This document shows positions 36,016-46,535 of a DNA stretch of 64,000 nucleotides, piece by piece. The notes under the pieces were generated by a model that worked only from the letters and a program-made list of their open reading frames with translations, was not told where the DNA came from and ran no database searches. The stretch's first letter is position 1. Every line of letters starts with the position of its first letter. The stretch is from Nannocystis bainbridge. GTDB taxonomy: Bacteria > Myxococcota_A > Polyangia > Nannocystales > Nannocystaceae. The stretch is taken from positions 186,001 to 250,000 of the forward strand of contig NZ_JAQNDL010000003.1 in NCBI RefSeq assembly GCF_028368995.1, in the 5' to 3' direction. A program made the translations under genes and the position numbers.

Positions 36016-36111
36016 GCGGGCAGTGTGGTGCAGATTGCCACGATGCGCTTTTCCGCGCCTCACCTTTATCGGCGCGCGTGCTCGCCGGAGATCCGGTGCT
36101 ACATAGCGGCC

Positions 36112-36321
36112 ATGCTCGCGCTCGTCGCATTCGTGCAATCGCTGGCCTGTCCCGATTGCGCCCCCGTCCGCGCCGCCCGCACCGCGATCGCCGCCGACCC
36201 GGACCGCTGGTTGTACGCCCTCGGCGTCGCCGCCCCGTTCCTGGTCGCCTCGGCGGTGATCGCTCTGGTGTATCGCCTCGGCCGCGGCGAGCCGAGCCGG
36301 GAGGTCACGCGATGGCGATGA
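36112..36321 (+). CDS. Small membrane protein with CPDC motif
   Basis: A 69-residue protein: a hydrophobic start with 'LACPDCAPVRAAR', then one strong membrane helix 'YALGVAAPFLVASAVIALVY' and a basic tail. The Cys-Pro-Asp-Cys pair could bind metal or form a disulfide. It overlaps the DUF2243 gene by ten bases, so the two are coupled and may be partners in the membrane. No known family. Confidence 0.6.
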   Translation: MLALVAFVQSLACPDCAPVRAARTAIAADPDRWLYALGVAAPFLVASAVIALVYRLGRGEPSREVTRWR

Positions 36322-36779
36322 ATTCACAGCATGACGGGCCCCTGATCGCCGCCGGCATCGCGCTCGGCGTCGGCCTCGGCGGGTTCGTCGACGGCATCCT
36401 GCTGCATCAATTGTTGCAGTGGCACAACATGCTCAGCGCCAGGCTCCCGCCGGACAACCTGGTGGCGATGAAGATCAACATGATGTGGGACGGCCTGTTC
36501 CACGTGTTGACCTGGCTGATGACCGTCGTCGGTCTGGCCCTGCTGTGGCGCGCCGGCGGCCGCGAGGACGTGCCGTGGCGCGGGCGCACCCTGCTCGGCG
36601 GCCTCGCGCTCGGCTGGGGCCTCTTCAACTTCGTCGAGGGCCTCATCGATCACCAGATCCTCGATCTCCACCACGTCCACCCCGGCGCCTACGAGCTGGC
36701 CTGGGACCTCGGGTTCCTCGGCTCGGGCCTGCTCGGCATCGCCCTCGGCATCGCCCTCGTCTGCCCGACGCGCCGCTGA
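36312..36779 (+). CDS. DUF2243 family membrane protein
   Basis: A 155-residue protein with four predicted membrane helices and the DUF2243 signatures 'GFVDGILLHQLLQWHNML', 'NMMWDGLFHV', 'NFVEGLIDHQILDLHHV'. The conserved His and Asp residues within helices suggest metal or haem contact. In other bacteria the family sits beside cytochrome oxidase assembly genes, but none is seen here. The role is not established. Confidence 0.85.
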   Translation: MAMNSQHDGPLIAAGIALGVGLGGFVDGILLHQLLQWHNMLSARLPPDNLVAMKINMMWDGLFHVLTWLMTVVGLALLWRAGGREDVPWRGRTLLGGLALGWGLFNFVEGLIDHQILDLHHVHPGAYELAWDLGFLGSGLLGIALGIALVCPTRR

Positions 36780-36872
36780 GCGCGCTCGCCTTCCGGTCCC
36801 TCTGCCCGCGCTCGCCGGAGCGCGGGTACGATGATTCGAACCGGGCTCTGCCGCCGAGTGCCATGAATGTGA

Positions 36873-36892
36873 ACGAGCCCGACCGGGCTCGT
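36873..36892. terminator. Hairpin between converging genes
   Basis: ACGAGCCCG and CGGGCTCGT form a nine-base stem with almost no loop, between the DUF2243 gene and the H1-tailed protein gene, which converge. It is a good candidate for a bidirectional terminator, without a T-run. Confidence 0.5.
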
Positions 36893-36999
36893 CCGGGTCC
36901 GACGATTCGCACCTCGGGATCGCGTGGCCCGCCGACCTCGACTTCACCGCGACGCGGCGAGCTCGGCCTTCGCCCGCTCGCCGCTCATGACGGTCGCGT

Positions 37000-37386
37000 T
37001 CACCGCCGCTTCGCCGCGGTCCGCTTGGCCGTCTTCTTGCTCGCCTTCTTGCTCGCCTTTTTGCCGGCCTTCTTGCTGGTCTTCTTGGCCCCGCTCGCGG
37101 CCTTGCGCCGGCGCGTCTCCCAGCCCTTCTTGGCCGCCTCGCTGCGCTTCTTGGCCGACTGGCTGCTGCCGCCGATCCGGCCGCCCTTGCGCGACGACGA
37201 GCGGCTGACCTTTTTGCCGCGGCCGCTCCCGGACTTCTTGCCGCCGCCCGTCTCCTTGTTGACGGTGGCCCAGGCCCGGCTCTCGGCCTCTTCTTCGCCG
37301 ACGCCGCGCTTCTTGTAGCTCTCCTCGATGTGCTCGGCCTGGCGCTTCTGTTTGTCGGTGTAACTGTCCTTGCTTCCGCGTGCCAT
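37000..37386 (-). CDS. Small basic protein with histone H1-like tail
   Basis: A 128-residue protein. Residues 1-55 ('SYTDKQKRQAEHIEESYKKRGVGEEEAESRAWATVNKETGGGKKSGSGR') match a small domain often labelled 'plasmid stabilization protein' in databases, though that role is unproven. The rest is a Lys/Ala/Ser tail with repeated KKASKKAGKK-type units, like bacterial histone H1 homologues that bind DNA. It probably associates with the nucleoid. The tail DNA is repetitive and likely to vary in length. Confidence 0.75.
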   Translation of the reverse strand: MARGSKDSYTDKQKRQAEHIEESYKKRGVGEEEAESRAWATVNKETGGGKKSGSGRGKKVSRSSSRKGGRIGGSSQSAKKRSEAAKKGWETRRRKAASGAKKTSKKAGKKASKKASKKTAKRTAAKRR

Positions 37387-37496
37387 CGTGGGTCTCCTTC
37401 AGCCGATTCGCTCGAGAAGGTGGCACACACGCGGGCCGCGGCAACACCCGGCCCGACGTTCGGGCGCGACCGATCGCGGCCGTGCGGGACGACCGA

Positions 37497-38261
37497 TCAG
37501 AAATCGACCCCGCAGCACTCGCTGGCCGCCGCGTTCAACGCCGCCGCGTCCTGCCCGGCGCACAGGCCCCGATCGGGGCAGCTGGCGAACTCCTGCTCGC
37601 CGTCGTGGCAGCGACACGTGCCCCCGGAGCAGACGAACGACACTCCGAGCACGTCCGGACATTCGACGAGCGTCGTGCACTGGTCGGGGGCGATGAAATC
37701 GGGGGCGACGAGGCAGTCCCCGCAGCGGACCAGGTAGTTGGCGCCCTCGATGAAGCACGGGGTGTCCGAGTGCAGGTCCACCGAGGCGAGCCCGTCGCAG
37801 TCGAGCGCCGCGCGACAGTCGTTCCAGGCGGTCGCGCTGCACAGGCACGCTGGCGTGTCCTTGACCAGGCGGTCCTGGCCGCAGCTCGTCGCGCAGGCCG
37901 CCGGATCGACCTCGGGGTCGCACCCGCCGAAGACCTCGCACAGCGACGCGCACGACGCCTCGAAGTCGGCCTTCTCGAGGTCGCACAGCGGCTCGCCGGT
38001 GGTCGCGCCGGTGGTCGGCCCCGCCGTCGTCGGCTCCGCCGTGCTCGCGTCCGAGGTCGCGCTCGCCTCGGTCGTCGCCGCGGTCGTCGTCGCGGTCGTC
38101 GTCATCGCTTCGCCCGTCGTCGGCGCCCCGCTCGTCGCGTTCGTCTCGCTGCCCGACGCCGACTCGCCGCCCTTGTCGGGACAGCCGGTCGGGAGCACCA
38201 GCGCCACTGCGCAAGAACCGCGAATTGCACTCGACACCAAGCTTTTAGTTTCAAGTCGCAT
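37497..38261 (-). CDS. Cys-rich lipoprotein with Thr-rich linker
   Basis: A 254-residue lipoprotein (lipobox LPTGC, slightly unusual). The linker is made of TTGEAMTTTATTTAATTEA-like units to about residue 90. The mature domain carries some 24 Cys ('CASLCEVFGGC', 'CATSC', 'CLCSATAWNDC', 'CFIEGANYLVRCGDC', 'CSGGTCRC', 'ECCGVDF'), a disulfide-knotted exterior protein. No known family or catalytic motif. Confidence 0.7.
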   Translation of the reverse strand: MRLETKSLVSSAIRGSCAVALVLPTGCPDKGGESASGSETNATSGAPTTGEAMTTTATTTAATTEASATSDASTAEPTTAGPTTGATTGEPLCDLEKADFEASCASLCEVFGGCDPEVDPAACATSCGQDRLVKDTPACLCSATAWNDCRAALDCDGLASVDLHSDTPCFIEGANYLVRCGDCLVAPDFIAPDQCTTLVECPDVLGVSFVCSGGTCRCHDGEQEFASCPDRGLCAGQDAAALNAAASECCGVDF

Positions 38262-38502
38262 TGCGCGAGCATGAATCAGCGAGCTCGACCCGTCCAGCGC
38301 TTTCCTCACGCGGCCTCGCGGCCCCAGGCCCATCAGGACCGCAGTGCACACATACCTAACAATCAAACCCAGGTGATTCACCGATCGAGATCCATGAATC
38401 ATCGCAATCACCCCAGGGCCCGAGCGCCCGAGCGCACGGTGCGCGAATGACCGCACACGGAATCAAGCTTGGCGAGCGGGCCCCAGATGCTATGGCAAGC
38501 CC

Positions 38503-40950
38503 ATGCACCTGCGACCTCTCCTTGGCATGATGATGATTTCGTGGTCCGGCGTCGGCCTGCTGGCCTGCGGCGACGACGGCGACGCCTCGACCACCGACGG
38601 CGCCGGCACCGATCCGACCGGCACCACCGCGACCGTCGGCGAACCGACCACGACGATACCGACCACGACGACGCCCACCACGGACGTCGAACCGACCACC
38701 GGTGACAGCGAGGGTGAGACCAGCTCGACGACCGACACCACGACCGGCGACCCGCCTGCGCTCGCCTGTCACGAGCTCCCGCTCCCGGCCGCGCTCGTCG
38801 AAGACGGCGCCTGGGACGACGACCTGACGATCTCCGGCTTCGCCGGCTACGACGGCCTCACCCCCAAGGTCTACGACTTCGCCCGCGACGCCGACGGCGA
38901 CCTGCTCGCCGTCGGCTACTTCCATTACATCGGCAAGGACAGCGTCCAGCCATTCGCGCGCCACGACGGCAGCGGGTGGATCGAAGACCCGGGCCTCGAC
39001 GTCGCGCTCGAGCGGCCCACGCTCTCGGCCGTCGCCGCCGACGACGGCGGTCGCGTCGCTCTCGCCACCTACTCGGCCCTCCCGTTCGACCTCATGCAGC
39101 GCGACGGCGAGCTGCTGCTGGCCGACGGCGGCGGCTTCGAGGTCATCGCCACCTTCAAGGGGGCGGTCCGCAGCATGGCGTGGTATGACGGCGAGCTGTG
39201 GGTCGCCGGCGTGTTCGCCCTCGACGGCGAGCCTGCCATGCCCCACCTCGCGGTGTACGACGGCGTCGACTGGCACGCCCCGCCGGGCGGCGCGCTGGTC
39301 GGCTTCGGCGCCTTCGAGCTCACCGTCGACGACGAGGTCCTGCTGGTCGGCGGCCGCTTCTCCAACGTCGGCGGCGTCGCGGCGCAATCGGTGGCCGCGT
39401 GGGACGGCGCCGCCTGGACCGCCTTCGACCTGCCCGACGCGACGGTGTACGCGCTGGCGCGCGACGGCCAGGGCGACCTCTACGCCGGCGGCCTGTTCTC
39501 GGTCGAGAACAGCGTCGAGACCGGCGGCATCGCCCGCTGGTCCGGCCAATCATGGCAGTCGGTCGCCGGTGGTCTCGCCAATCCGAGCTTCCGCGGGGTC
39601 GTCTCCGACCTGGCCGTTCGGTCAGGTGAGCTCCACGTCGCCGGCTGCTTCACCGCCGCCGGCGGCGTGCCCGACGATCCCGACGCCATCCCGGCGCCGG
39701 GCCTGGCGCGCTGGGCCGGCGGCGCCTGGGAGGCCCTCGCCGACCCCGCCAGCGGCGTCGGCACGGCGTGGTTCACCCCGCTCAAGTGCGGCGACGAGGG
39801 CCCCGACGCGCTGTGGGACGCCCAGCACCAGCGCCTGTTCGCCGCCGGCGATCGCCTGCTGCTCGGTGGTTCGTTCGCCGGCGTCGACGGCGTCCCGTCG
39901 CAGAGCGTCATCGAGCTCGACGCAGACGATCAATGGATCGCCCAGGGCGAGCCCGGCCGCGGCTTCTCCGGCTCCACCCGCTCGCTCGCCGTCGGCGGCC
40001 GCGAATGTGCGGTCCACGTCATGGGCGGCGTGACCCACGCCGGCGCGCTCGCGGTCGACAATCGCGTGCTGCGCAGCGACGGCGACGCCTGGGTCCCCGT
40101 CGGCCCGCCGATCCCCGCCGAGGCCTATTGTTGGCAGCTCGCGGTCGACGGCGCCGGCGTGCCCGCGCTCGGCTGCGACCTCCCGCCCGAGGGCGACCTC
40201 CCGCCCGAGGGCGGCGTCCTGCGCCTCGTCGACGATTCATGGCAGTTGTTCGGCGCCTCGTTCGTCCAGGGCGGCGTCGCCACCGTCGGCTTCGATCCGG
40301 CGGGCGCGCTGTGGGCCGCCGGCGGCGGCGGTGAGGGCTTCGTCGCCCGCGAGGACGGCAACGCGCTGATCACTCTCGGTACCAGCAATGGCCGGGTCGC
40401 CGCGCTCGCGTTCCGCACCACCCCCGCGGGCGAGCCGGTGCAGCTCGTCGTCGGCGGCTACTTCAGCGAATTCGAGGGCTTCCCGGCCGCCGGCGTGGCT
40501 CACTGGAACGGCGAAGTCTGGGAGCCGCTCGGCCCCGGCATCGTCGGCAGCGTGCTCGCCGTCGCCTACGCCGAGGACGGTGCCATCTATGCCAGCACCG
40601 CCGACGACGGCACCCCCGAACGGCCGATCCTGGCCCGCTGGGACGGCACTTCGTGGCTCGACGTCGCCACCCCCGAGCCCGGACCCGTCGACGCCGGCTA
40701 CGCCTTCTATTCGCTGCTGGCCCGCGGCCAATACGTGGTCGCGTCCGGCTTCGCCTGGCCCGGCTCCGAGCGGCGCAACGTCTTCGTCTACGACGGCACC
40801 AGCTTCGAGAGCCTGCGCGGCGGGGCCACGGCCATCTACGTCGAATCGTCGGCGCTGGCCGGCGACGGCCTGTGGTTCGGCGGCACGATCGCGGAGGCCG
40901 GCCCCCCCGAGGCTCGCGTCTCCTCGGTGGGGATCGCCCACCTCCGGTGA
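38503..40950 (+). CDS. Large beta-propeller lipoprotein
   Basis: An 815-residue lipoprotein (lipobox GLLAC), Thr/Asp linker to residue 85, then repeated propeller blades of the type 'LLVGGRFSNVGGVAAQSVAAWDGAAW', 'DLYAGGLFSVENSVETGGIARWSGQSW', 'LLLGGSFAGVDGVPSQSVIELD', 'LVVGGYFSEFEGFPAAGVAHWNGEVW'. This 'GG-x-F ... W-x-G ... W' pattern is that of delta-60/Kelch-like surface propellers. With about 15 blades it probably forms two propellers. It likely binds other proteins or carbohydrates at the cell surface. No catalytic site seen. Confidence 0.8.
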   Translation: MHLRPLLGMMMISWSGVGLLACGDDGDASTTDGAGTDPTGTTATVGEPTTTIPTTTTPTTDVEPTTGDSEGETSSTTDTTTGDPPALACHELPLPAALVEDGAWDDDLTISGFAGYDGLTPKVYDFARDADGDLLAVGYFHYIGKDSVQPFARHDGSGWIEDPGLDVALERPTLSAVAADDGGRVALATYSALPFDLMQRDGELLLADGGGFEVIATFKGAVRSMAWYDGELWVAGVFALDGEPAMPHLAVYDGVDWHAPPGGALVGFGAFELTVDDEVLLVGGRFSNVGGVAAQSVAAWDGAAWTAFDLPDATVYALARDGQGDLYAGGLFSVENSVETGGIARWSGQSWQSVAGGLANPSFRGVVSDLAVRSGELHVAGCFTAAGGVPDDPDAIPAPGLARWAGGAWEALADPASGVGTAWFTPLKCGDEGPDALWDAQHQRLFAAGDRLLLGGSFAGVDGVPSQSVIELDADDQWIAQGEPGRGFSGSTRSLAVGGRECAVHVMGGVTHAGALAVDNRVLRSDGDAWVPVGPPIPAEAYCWQLAVDGAGVPALGCDLPPEGDLPPEGGVLRLVDDSWQLFGASFVQGGVATVGFDPAGALWAAGGGGEGFVAREDGNALITLGTSNGRVAALAFRTTPAGEPVQLVVGGYFSEFEGFPAAGVAHWNGEVWEPLGPGIVGSVLAVAYAEDGAIYASTADDGTPERPILARWDGTSWLDVATPEPGPVDAGYAFYSLLARGQYVVASGFAWPGSERRNVFVYDGTSFESLRGGATAIYVESSALAGDGLWFGGTIAEAGPPEARVSSVGIAHLR

Positions 40951-41450
40951 TTGGCACGACAGCACCCACGTTCACGACGTCGCGTGCGTCTGGCGCGCCT
41001 CGTCGTCGACCGTCGCTGCCGGTTAAAAGGAACGTCGCCGACCACGCTCGCGCCCGGCACCGAGGCCCCGCACGCCGACGGCGTTCGCGCACCCTGCCCC
41101 ACCCCGGGGGCTCACCGGCGAATCGCCATACCCGACGGCCTTCCGGGGAAATAACCGTGTTCTCGCGACCCCGGGGCCCCTCCGATTCAGCGCGGTCGAG
41201 CCCTGTGACGTTGTCCGCGAAAATCCCGGCAGACCTTTTACGAGCCGCGGCGATTGCCCGCTCGAGCCGACTCCGCGACGATCCCGCCGGACCTCATGCC
41301 CCGGTGATTTCCCGCGTGGGCCCGGAGTCGCCGATATGGGAGCACGTCGCATCCGGGCCGTTCGCATCCGCCCGCTGCGCGATCGCGCAATGTTGCGCCG
41401 CTTCGCGGCTTCGGGGCATCATCCCGGGGTTCGATGGAGAGCGGCCGCGC
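40951..41450. other. Gene-free region upstream of the sensor kinase operon
   Basis: About 500 bases without convincing protein-like frames. It includes several GC-rich short inverted stretches near 41081-41140 but none stands out. Promoter of the kinase operon expected at the right end. Confidence 0.35.
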
Positions 41451-42937
<1,487 letters not shown>

Positions 42938-42941
<4 letters not shown>

Positions 42942-43390
42942 AGTCGAACAGCAAGCGTCCCATCACTATACTGATCGCCGACGACGACCCCGAGGACCGC
43001 ATGCTGGCGGCCGAGGCGCTCAAGGAGAGCCGCCTCGCCAACGACATCCGCTTCGTCGAGGACGGCGAGGAGCTCATCGACTACTTGCTGCTGCGCGGCA
43101 AGTTCACCAACCCTGACGACGCGCCGCGCCCGGGCGTCATCCTGCTCGACCTCAACATGCCGCGCAAGGACGGCCGCGAGGCCCTGCGCGAGATCAAGGA
43201 GACCCCGGACCTGCGCCGGATCCCGATCATCGTGCTCACCACCTCCAAGGCCGAGATCGACATCTATCGCAGCTACGACCTCGGCGTGAACTCGTTCATC
43301 GTCAAGCCGGTCACCTTCGACTCGCTGGTCGAGGTCATGCAGGTCCTGCGCAAGTACTGGTTCGAGATCGTCGAGATCGCCGCGGACTGA
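42938..43390 (+). CDS. Stand-alone response regulator, Rcp1-like
   Basis: A 150-residue single receiver domain with acidic pocket 'IADDDPED', phospho-acceptor Asp in 'ILLDLNMPRKDG' near residue 71, Thr in 'VLTTSK' and Lys in 'IVKPVTF'. No output domain. The insert around 'YLLLRGKFTNPDDAP' is characteristic of Rcp1-type partners of phytochrome kinases. Overlaps the kinase by four bases; the hybrid kinase follows one base after its stop. It probably carries phosphate from the first kinase to the next protein (inference). Confidence 0.92.
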
Positions 43391-43391
43391 G

Positions 43392-45350
43392 ATGCACGAG
43401 CCGGTCGACGTGCTGATCGTGGACGACGACGAGGACGACTTCGTCCTCGCGCAAGACCTGATCGCCGACATCACGGCCAGCGAGTACCGGGTGCGGTGGA
43501 TCCAGTCCTACCAGGACGCCGTGCACGCGCTCCTGACCGCCGCGCCCGACGTCTGCCTGCTCGACTACCGGCTCGAGGCGCGCACCGGCATCGACCTGCT
43601 CCGCGAGGTCCGCGGGCTCGGCTGCGACGTCCCGATCATCTTCCTCACCGGGCAGACCGAGCGTGAGCTCGACGTCGAGGCGATGCACGCCGGCGCCGAC
43701 GATTTCCTGATCAAGGGCAGCTTCACCACCCGCGAGCTCGAGCGGGCCATCCGCTACGCCATCGAGCGCGCGGCCACCGGCGCCGCCCAGCGGCGGCTGA
43801 CCGAGGAGCTGCGGCTGATGCAGGTCCAGGCCCAGCGCTCGAGCCAGGCCAAGAGCACCTTCCTGGCCAACATGAGCCACGAGTTCCGCACCCCGCTGAA
43901 CGCCATCCTCGGCTACAGCGACATGTTGATCGATCAGGCGCGGGCCGGCGAGTTCGAGCAGATCGAGGACGACCTCAACCGGATCCGCGCCGCCGGCAAT
44001 CACTTGCTCGCGCTCGTCACCGACATCCTCGACCTCAGCCGCATCGAGGCCGGCCGGCTCAGCCTCGCGCCCGAGTCTTACACCCTCGGCGAGCTGCTGC
44101 GCGAGGTCGTCGACGCCGTCGCCCCGCTCATCCACCGCAACGGCAACCGCTTCGTCTACGCCCCCGCCGACGAGCTCGGCGAGATGGTCGCCGACGCCAC
44201 CCGCGCGCGCCAGATCCTCTTCAACCTGCTCAGCAACGCCGGCAAGTTCACGCGCAAGGGCCTCGTCTCGCTGGCCGTCACGCGCCGGCCCGCGCGGCTC
44301 AGCGACTTCAACCACCACGCCGGCGACCAGGCGATCGAGGGCGTCGATTGCGTCGATTTCGTGGTCGCCGACTCGGGCATCGGCATGACGCCCAAGCAGA
44401 TGGAGCGGCTGTTCGAGCCGTTCTCGCAGGTCGACGACACCGGCGGGCGCCGCTTCGGCGGCTCGGGCCTCGGGCTTGCGATCAGCCGCCGGCTCGCGCG
44501 GGCCATGGGCGGCGAGCTGCGGGCCCGCAGCGAGATGGGCCGCGGCTCCTCGTTTCGCCTGTCGCTGCCCTCGGACAGCACCGCCGCAGCGCGCTGGCGC
44601 GGCCTCACCCCCGAGCGGCAGTTCGCCACCGGCGAGCGCGGTCAGCTGCCGATCGTGTTCGTGCTCGGGCCGTCCGACGCGTTCGGTCGCCAGCTGCGCG
44701 ACCAATTGGCCGAGGTCCAGCTCGACATCGTCGTCGAGGCCGACCTGCGCCGCGGCGTCAAGTTGGCGCGCGCGCTCGGGCCCTCGCTGTTGGTGGTCGA
44801 GCTCAACGTCGGCTCGCCGGCCACCCTCGTCGCCCTCGGCCAGCTCGCGCGCGAGCCCAGCCTGCAGGAGGCCGACGTGTTGGTCTACCTGGTCGACGAG
44901 CCGGCCCAGTTCGGCTGCCTGCTCCACTGCGACGGGGTCGTCAGCGCCCCGCTGCAGGCGCTGCAGCTGCAGCGCCTCGTCGAGCGCCTGTCCCCGGGGA
45001 CATCTCAGCCGCTGCACCTGTGGTCAAACAGCGCCGGCCTGCTGCAGGAGGCCACCGAGATGATTCGCCACACCCGCCGGCTCGCGGCCGCCGGCGGAGG
45101 CCTCGATGCCAGCGAGCTGCACCTCGTGCACCTGGCCGCGCCGGGGGCCTCGTGGGGCCTCACCGCCGCCCGCCCCGACGCGGGCACCGGCGGGCCCGCG
45201 GTCGTGCTGGTCGCGCCCGACGACCCGCGCGCCGTCCCGCCGAGCTTCGCCGCCGAGATGCGCGCGCTCGTCGAGCAGACCGGCATCCCGCGCCAGGAGC
45301 TCGCGCGCGAGGTCAGCAGCGCGCTCGTGTCGCGCATGACCCGCGAGTGA
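43392..45350 (+). CDS. Hybrid kinase: receiver, HisKA, ATPase, degenerate receiver
   Basis: A 652-residue cytoplasmic protein. An N-terminal receiver (Asp in 'CLLDYRLEARTG' near residue 57; 'GQTERE' and 'LIKGSF') leads to a HisKA domain with His in 'NMSHEFRTPLNAIL' near 162 and a full ATPase ('NLLSNAGKF', 'VADSGIGM', 'GGSGLGLAISRR'). Residues 410-535 resemble a receiver that has lost its acidic pocket ('VFVLGPSDAFGRQL ... LLVVELNV'), so it may only bind partners. A perfect 14-bp palindrome (44989-45002) lies at the end of that region. With the two genes before it this forms a multistep phosphorelay; the output regulator is not here. Confidence 0.88.
   Translation: MHEPVDVLIVDDDEDDFVLAQDLIADITASEYRVRWIQSYQDAVHALLTAAPDVCLLDYRLEARTGIDLLREVRGLGCDVPIIFLTGQTERELDVEAMHAGADDFLIKGSFTTRELERAIRYAIERAATGAAQRRLTEELRLMQVQAQRSSQAKSTFLANMSHEFRTPLNAILGYSDMLIDQARAGEFEQIEDDLNRIRAAGNHLLALVTDILDLSRIEAGRLSLAPESYTLGELLREVVDAVAPLIHRNGNRFVYAPADELGEMVADATRARQILFNLLSNAGKFTRKGLVSLAVTRRPARLSDFNHHAGDQAIEGVDCVDFVVADSGIGMTPKQMERLFEPFSQVDDTGGRRFGGSGLGLAISRRLARAMGGELRARSEMGRGSSFRLSLPSDSTAAARWRGLTPERQFATGERGQLPIVFVLGPSDAFGRQLRDQLAEVQLDIVVEADLRRGVKLARALGPSLLVVELNVGSPATLVALGQLAREPSLQEADVLVYLVDEPAQFGCLLHCDGVVSAPLQALQLQRLVERLSPGTSQPLHLWSNSAGLLQEATEMIRHTRRLAAAGGGLDASELHLVHLAAPGASWGLTAARPDAGTGGPAVVLVAPDDPRAVPPSFAAEMRALVEQTGIPRQELAREVSSALVSRMTRE
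44989..45002. repeat. Perfect 14-bp palindrome inside the hybrid kinase gene
   Basis: TGTCCCCGGGGACA, the most symmetric member of the family, is the only perfect copy located inside a gene. It encodes part of 'LSPGTSQ' in the linker after the degenerate receiver. Confidence 0.55.
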
Positions 45351-45364
45351 CCCGCGAGGCACGC

Positions 45365-46351
45365 TCACAGCAGCGGCAGCCCCTTGTGCTTGACCGGCAG
45401 CTTCAGCAGCGCCGGCTTCGGCGTCCCGGGGAAGATGCCGTAATGGCGGGTGATGGCGAAGCTCGCCACGTACAGCGTCTTCTTGCTCGCGTGCGTCGCC
45501 CCGAACACCAGCGACGACGGCGCGTCGAGCAGCCCGCCCTCGGCGATGATGTCGATGTCGCCGTGCTTGTCGATCGCCACCAGCCGGTCCTGCCCGTTGA
45601 CCGCCACGAACAGCGTGCCCTTGTCGTCGAACGCGAGCCCGTCGGCCCCGGCCAGCGCGTCGTAGTCGTCGGCCCACACATCGATGTCGCCGGGTGAACC
45701 GTCGCACTCGACCTCGACGCGGAGGATCGTCCCGTAATCGAGGTTGCTGACGAACAGGTGGTTCTTGTGACGATCGAAGGCGATGCCGTCGACGCCGAAA
45801 TGCGAGAGCACCAGGTACGGATCGTCCTCGTTGCCCGCGAACGCAGCGTCCTGCAACCACACCTCGGGCGTGCCGTCCTCGTCGATCTTCCAGATCCGCG
45901 CGTGCAGCGGATCGGTCACGAACAGCCCGCCGTGGTCGTCGAACGCCAGATCGTTGGGGTAGCCGGTCGGGTCGAGGGTGGCGTGGGTCGTCACCCCGCC
46001 GTCGGGGTCGACGCGGAACACGAACGCGACCGGCGGCACCGGCGAGATGCTGCCGGTGGCGACAAAGAGGTCGCCGTCCTCGCCGAACTTGAGCCCCGCC
46101 GCCAGCACCCCCGGCGGCAGCGGCAGGGTCGCGAACACGCTCACGTGGCCCCAGGGGGTGATCCGCTTGATGTGGGCGCCCATGGACGCGTAGATGTTCC
46201 CGTCGGCATCCGTGGTGATCGACTCTGGCAATTCGCCGAGGCTCGGGTCGAACTTGGCGACTGTCGAAAGCTTGCCGCCCGCCGCCGCCACCCCCGGCGA
46301 GAGAGACATGAAAAGTCCTACGGACAATAAAACGAACAGGCTTCGACCCAT
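45365..46351 (-). CDS. Exported NHL/SMP-30-like beta-propeller protein
   Basis: A 328-residue protein with a Sec signal ('LFVLLSVGLFMSLSPGVAAAGG') and no lipobox Cys. Six blades of the SMP-30/NHL type follow: 'PESITTDADGNIYASM', 'LAAGLKFGEDGDLFVAT', 'YPNDLAFDDHGGLFVTD', 'GVDGIAFDRHKNHLFVS', 'GADGLAFDDKGTLFVAV', 'APSSLVFGATHASKKTLYVAS'. The conserved Glu and Asn positions for metal are partly kept. The second ATG was chosen because GGGGGGA lies 8-10 bases before it. Substrate unknown; it may be a lactonase or a scaffold. Confidence 0.82.
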   Translation of the reverse strand: MGRSLFVLLSVGLFMSLSPGVAAAGGKLSTVAKFDPSLGELPESITTDADGNIYASMGAHIKRITPWGHVSVFATLPLPPGVLAAGLKFGEDGDLFVATGSISPVPPVAFVFRVDPDGGVTTHATLDPTGYPNDLAFDDHGGLFVTDPLHARIWKIDEDGTPEVWLQDAAFAGNEDDPYLVLSHFGVDGIAFDRHKNHLFVSNLDYGTILRVEVECDGSPGDIDVWADDYDALAGADGLAFDDKGTLFVAVNGQDRLVAIDKHGDIDIIAEGGLLDAPSSLVFGATHASKKTLYVASFAITRHYGIFPGTPKPALLKLPVKHKGLPLL

Positions 46352-46535
46352 GACAAATCCCCCCATTGACGACCGGGCTTGTAGTGAAACAGTACGCTGT
46401 CAAGGATCAACAAGAACACCGTGAAGGACGCACTGCGATGATCGGTGGGCGCGACGGCGAGCGCGGCGACGACGCGCCACGGATTTCGCGAAAGGATAGT
46501 GGGTCGATCGGGTGCGGCTTGCTATCCTGGCGACG

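Noticed and set aside
36831..36840. ATTCGAACC, like the T-loop of a tRNA on the minus strand
   Set aside because: The flanking bases do not form the T-stem (CCCGG against CATCG), and no acceptor, D or anticodon arm could be drawn.
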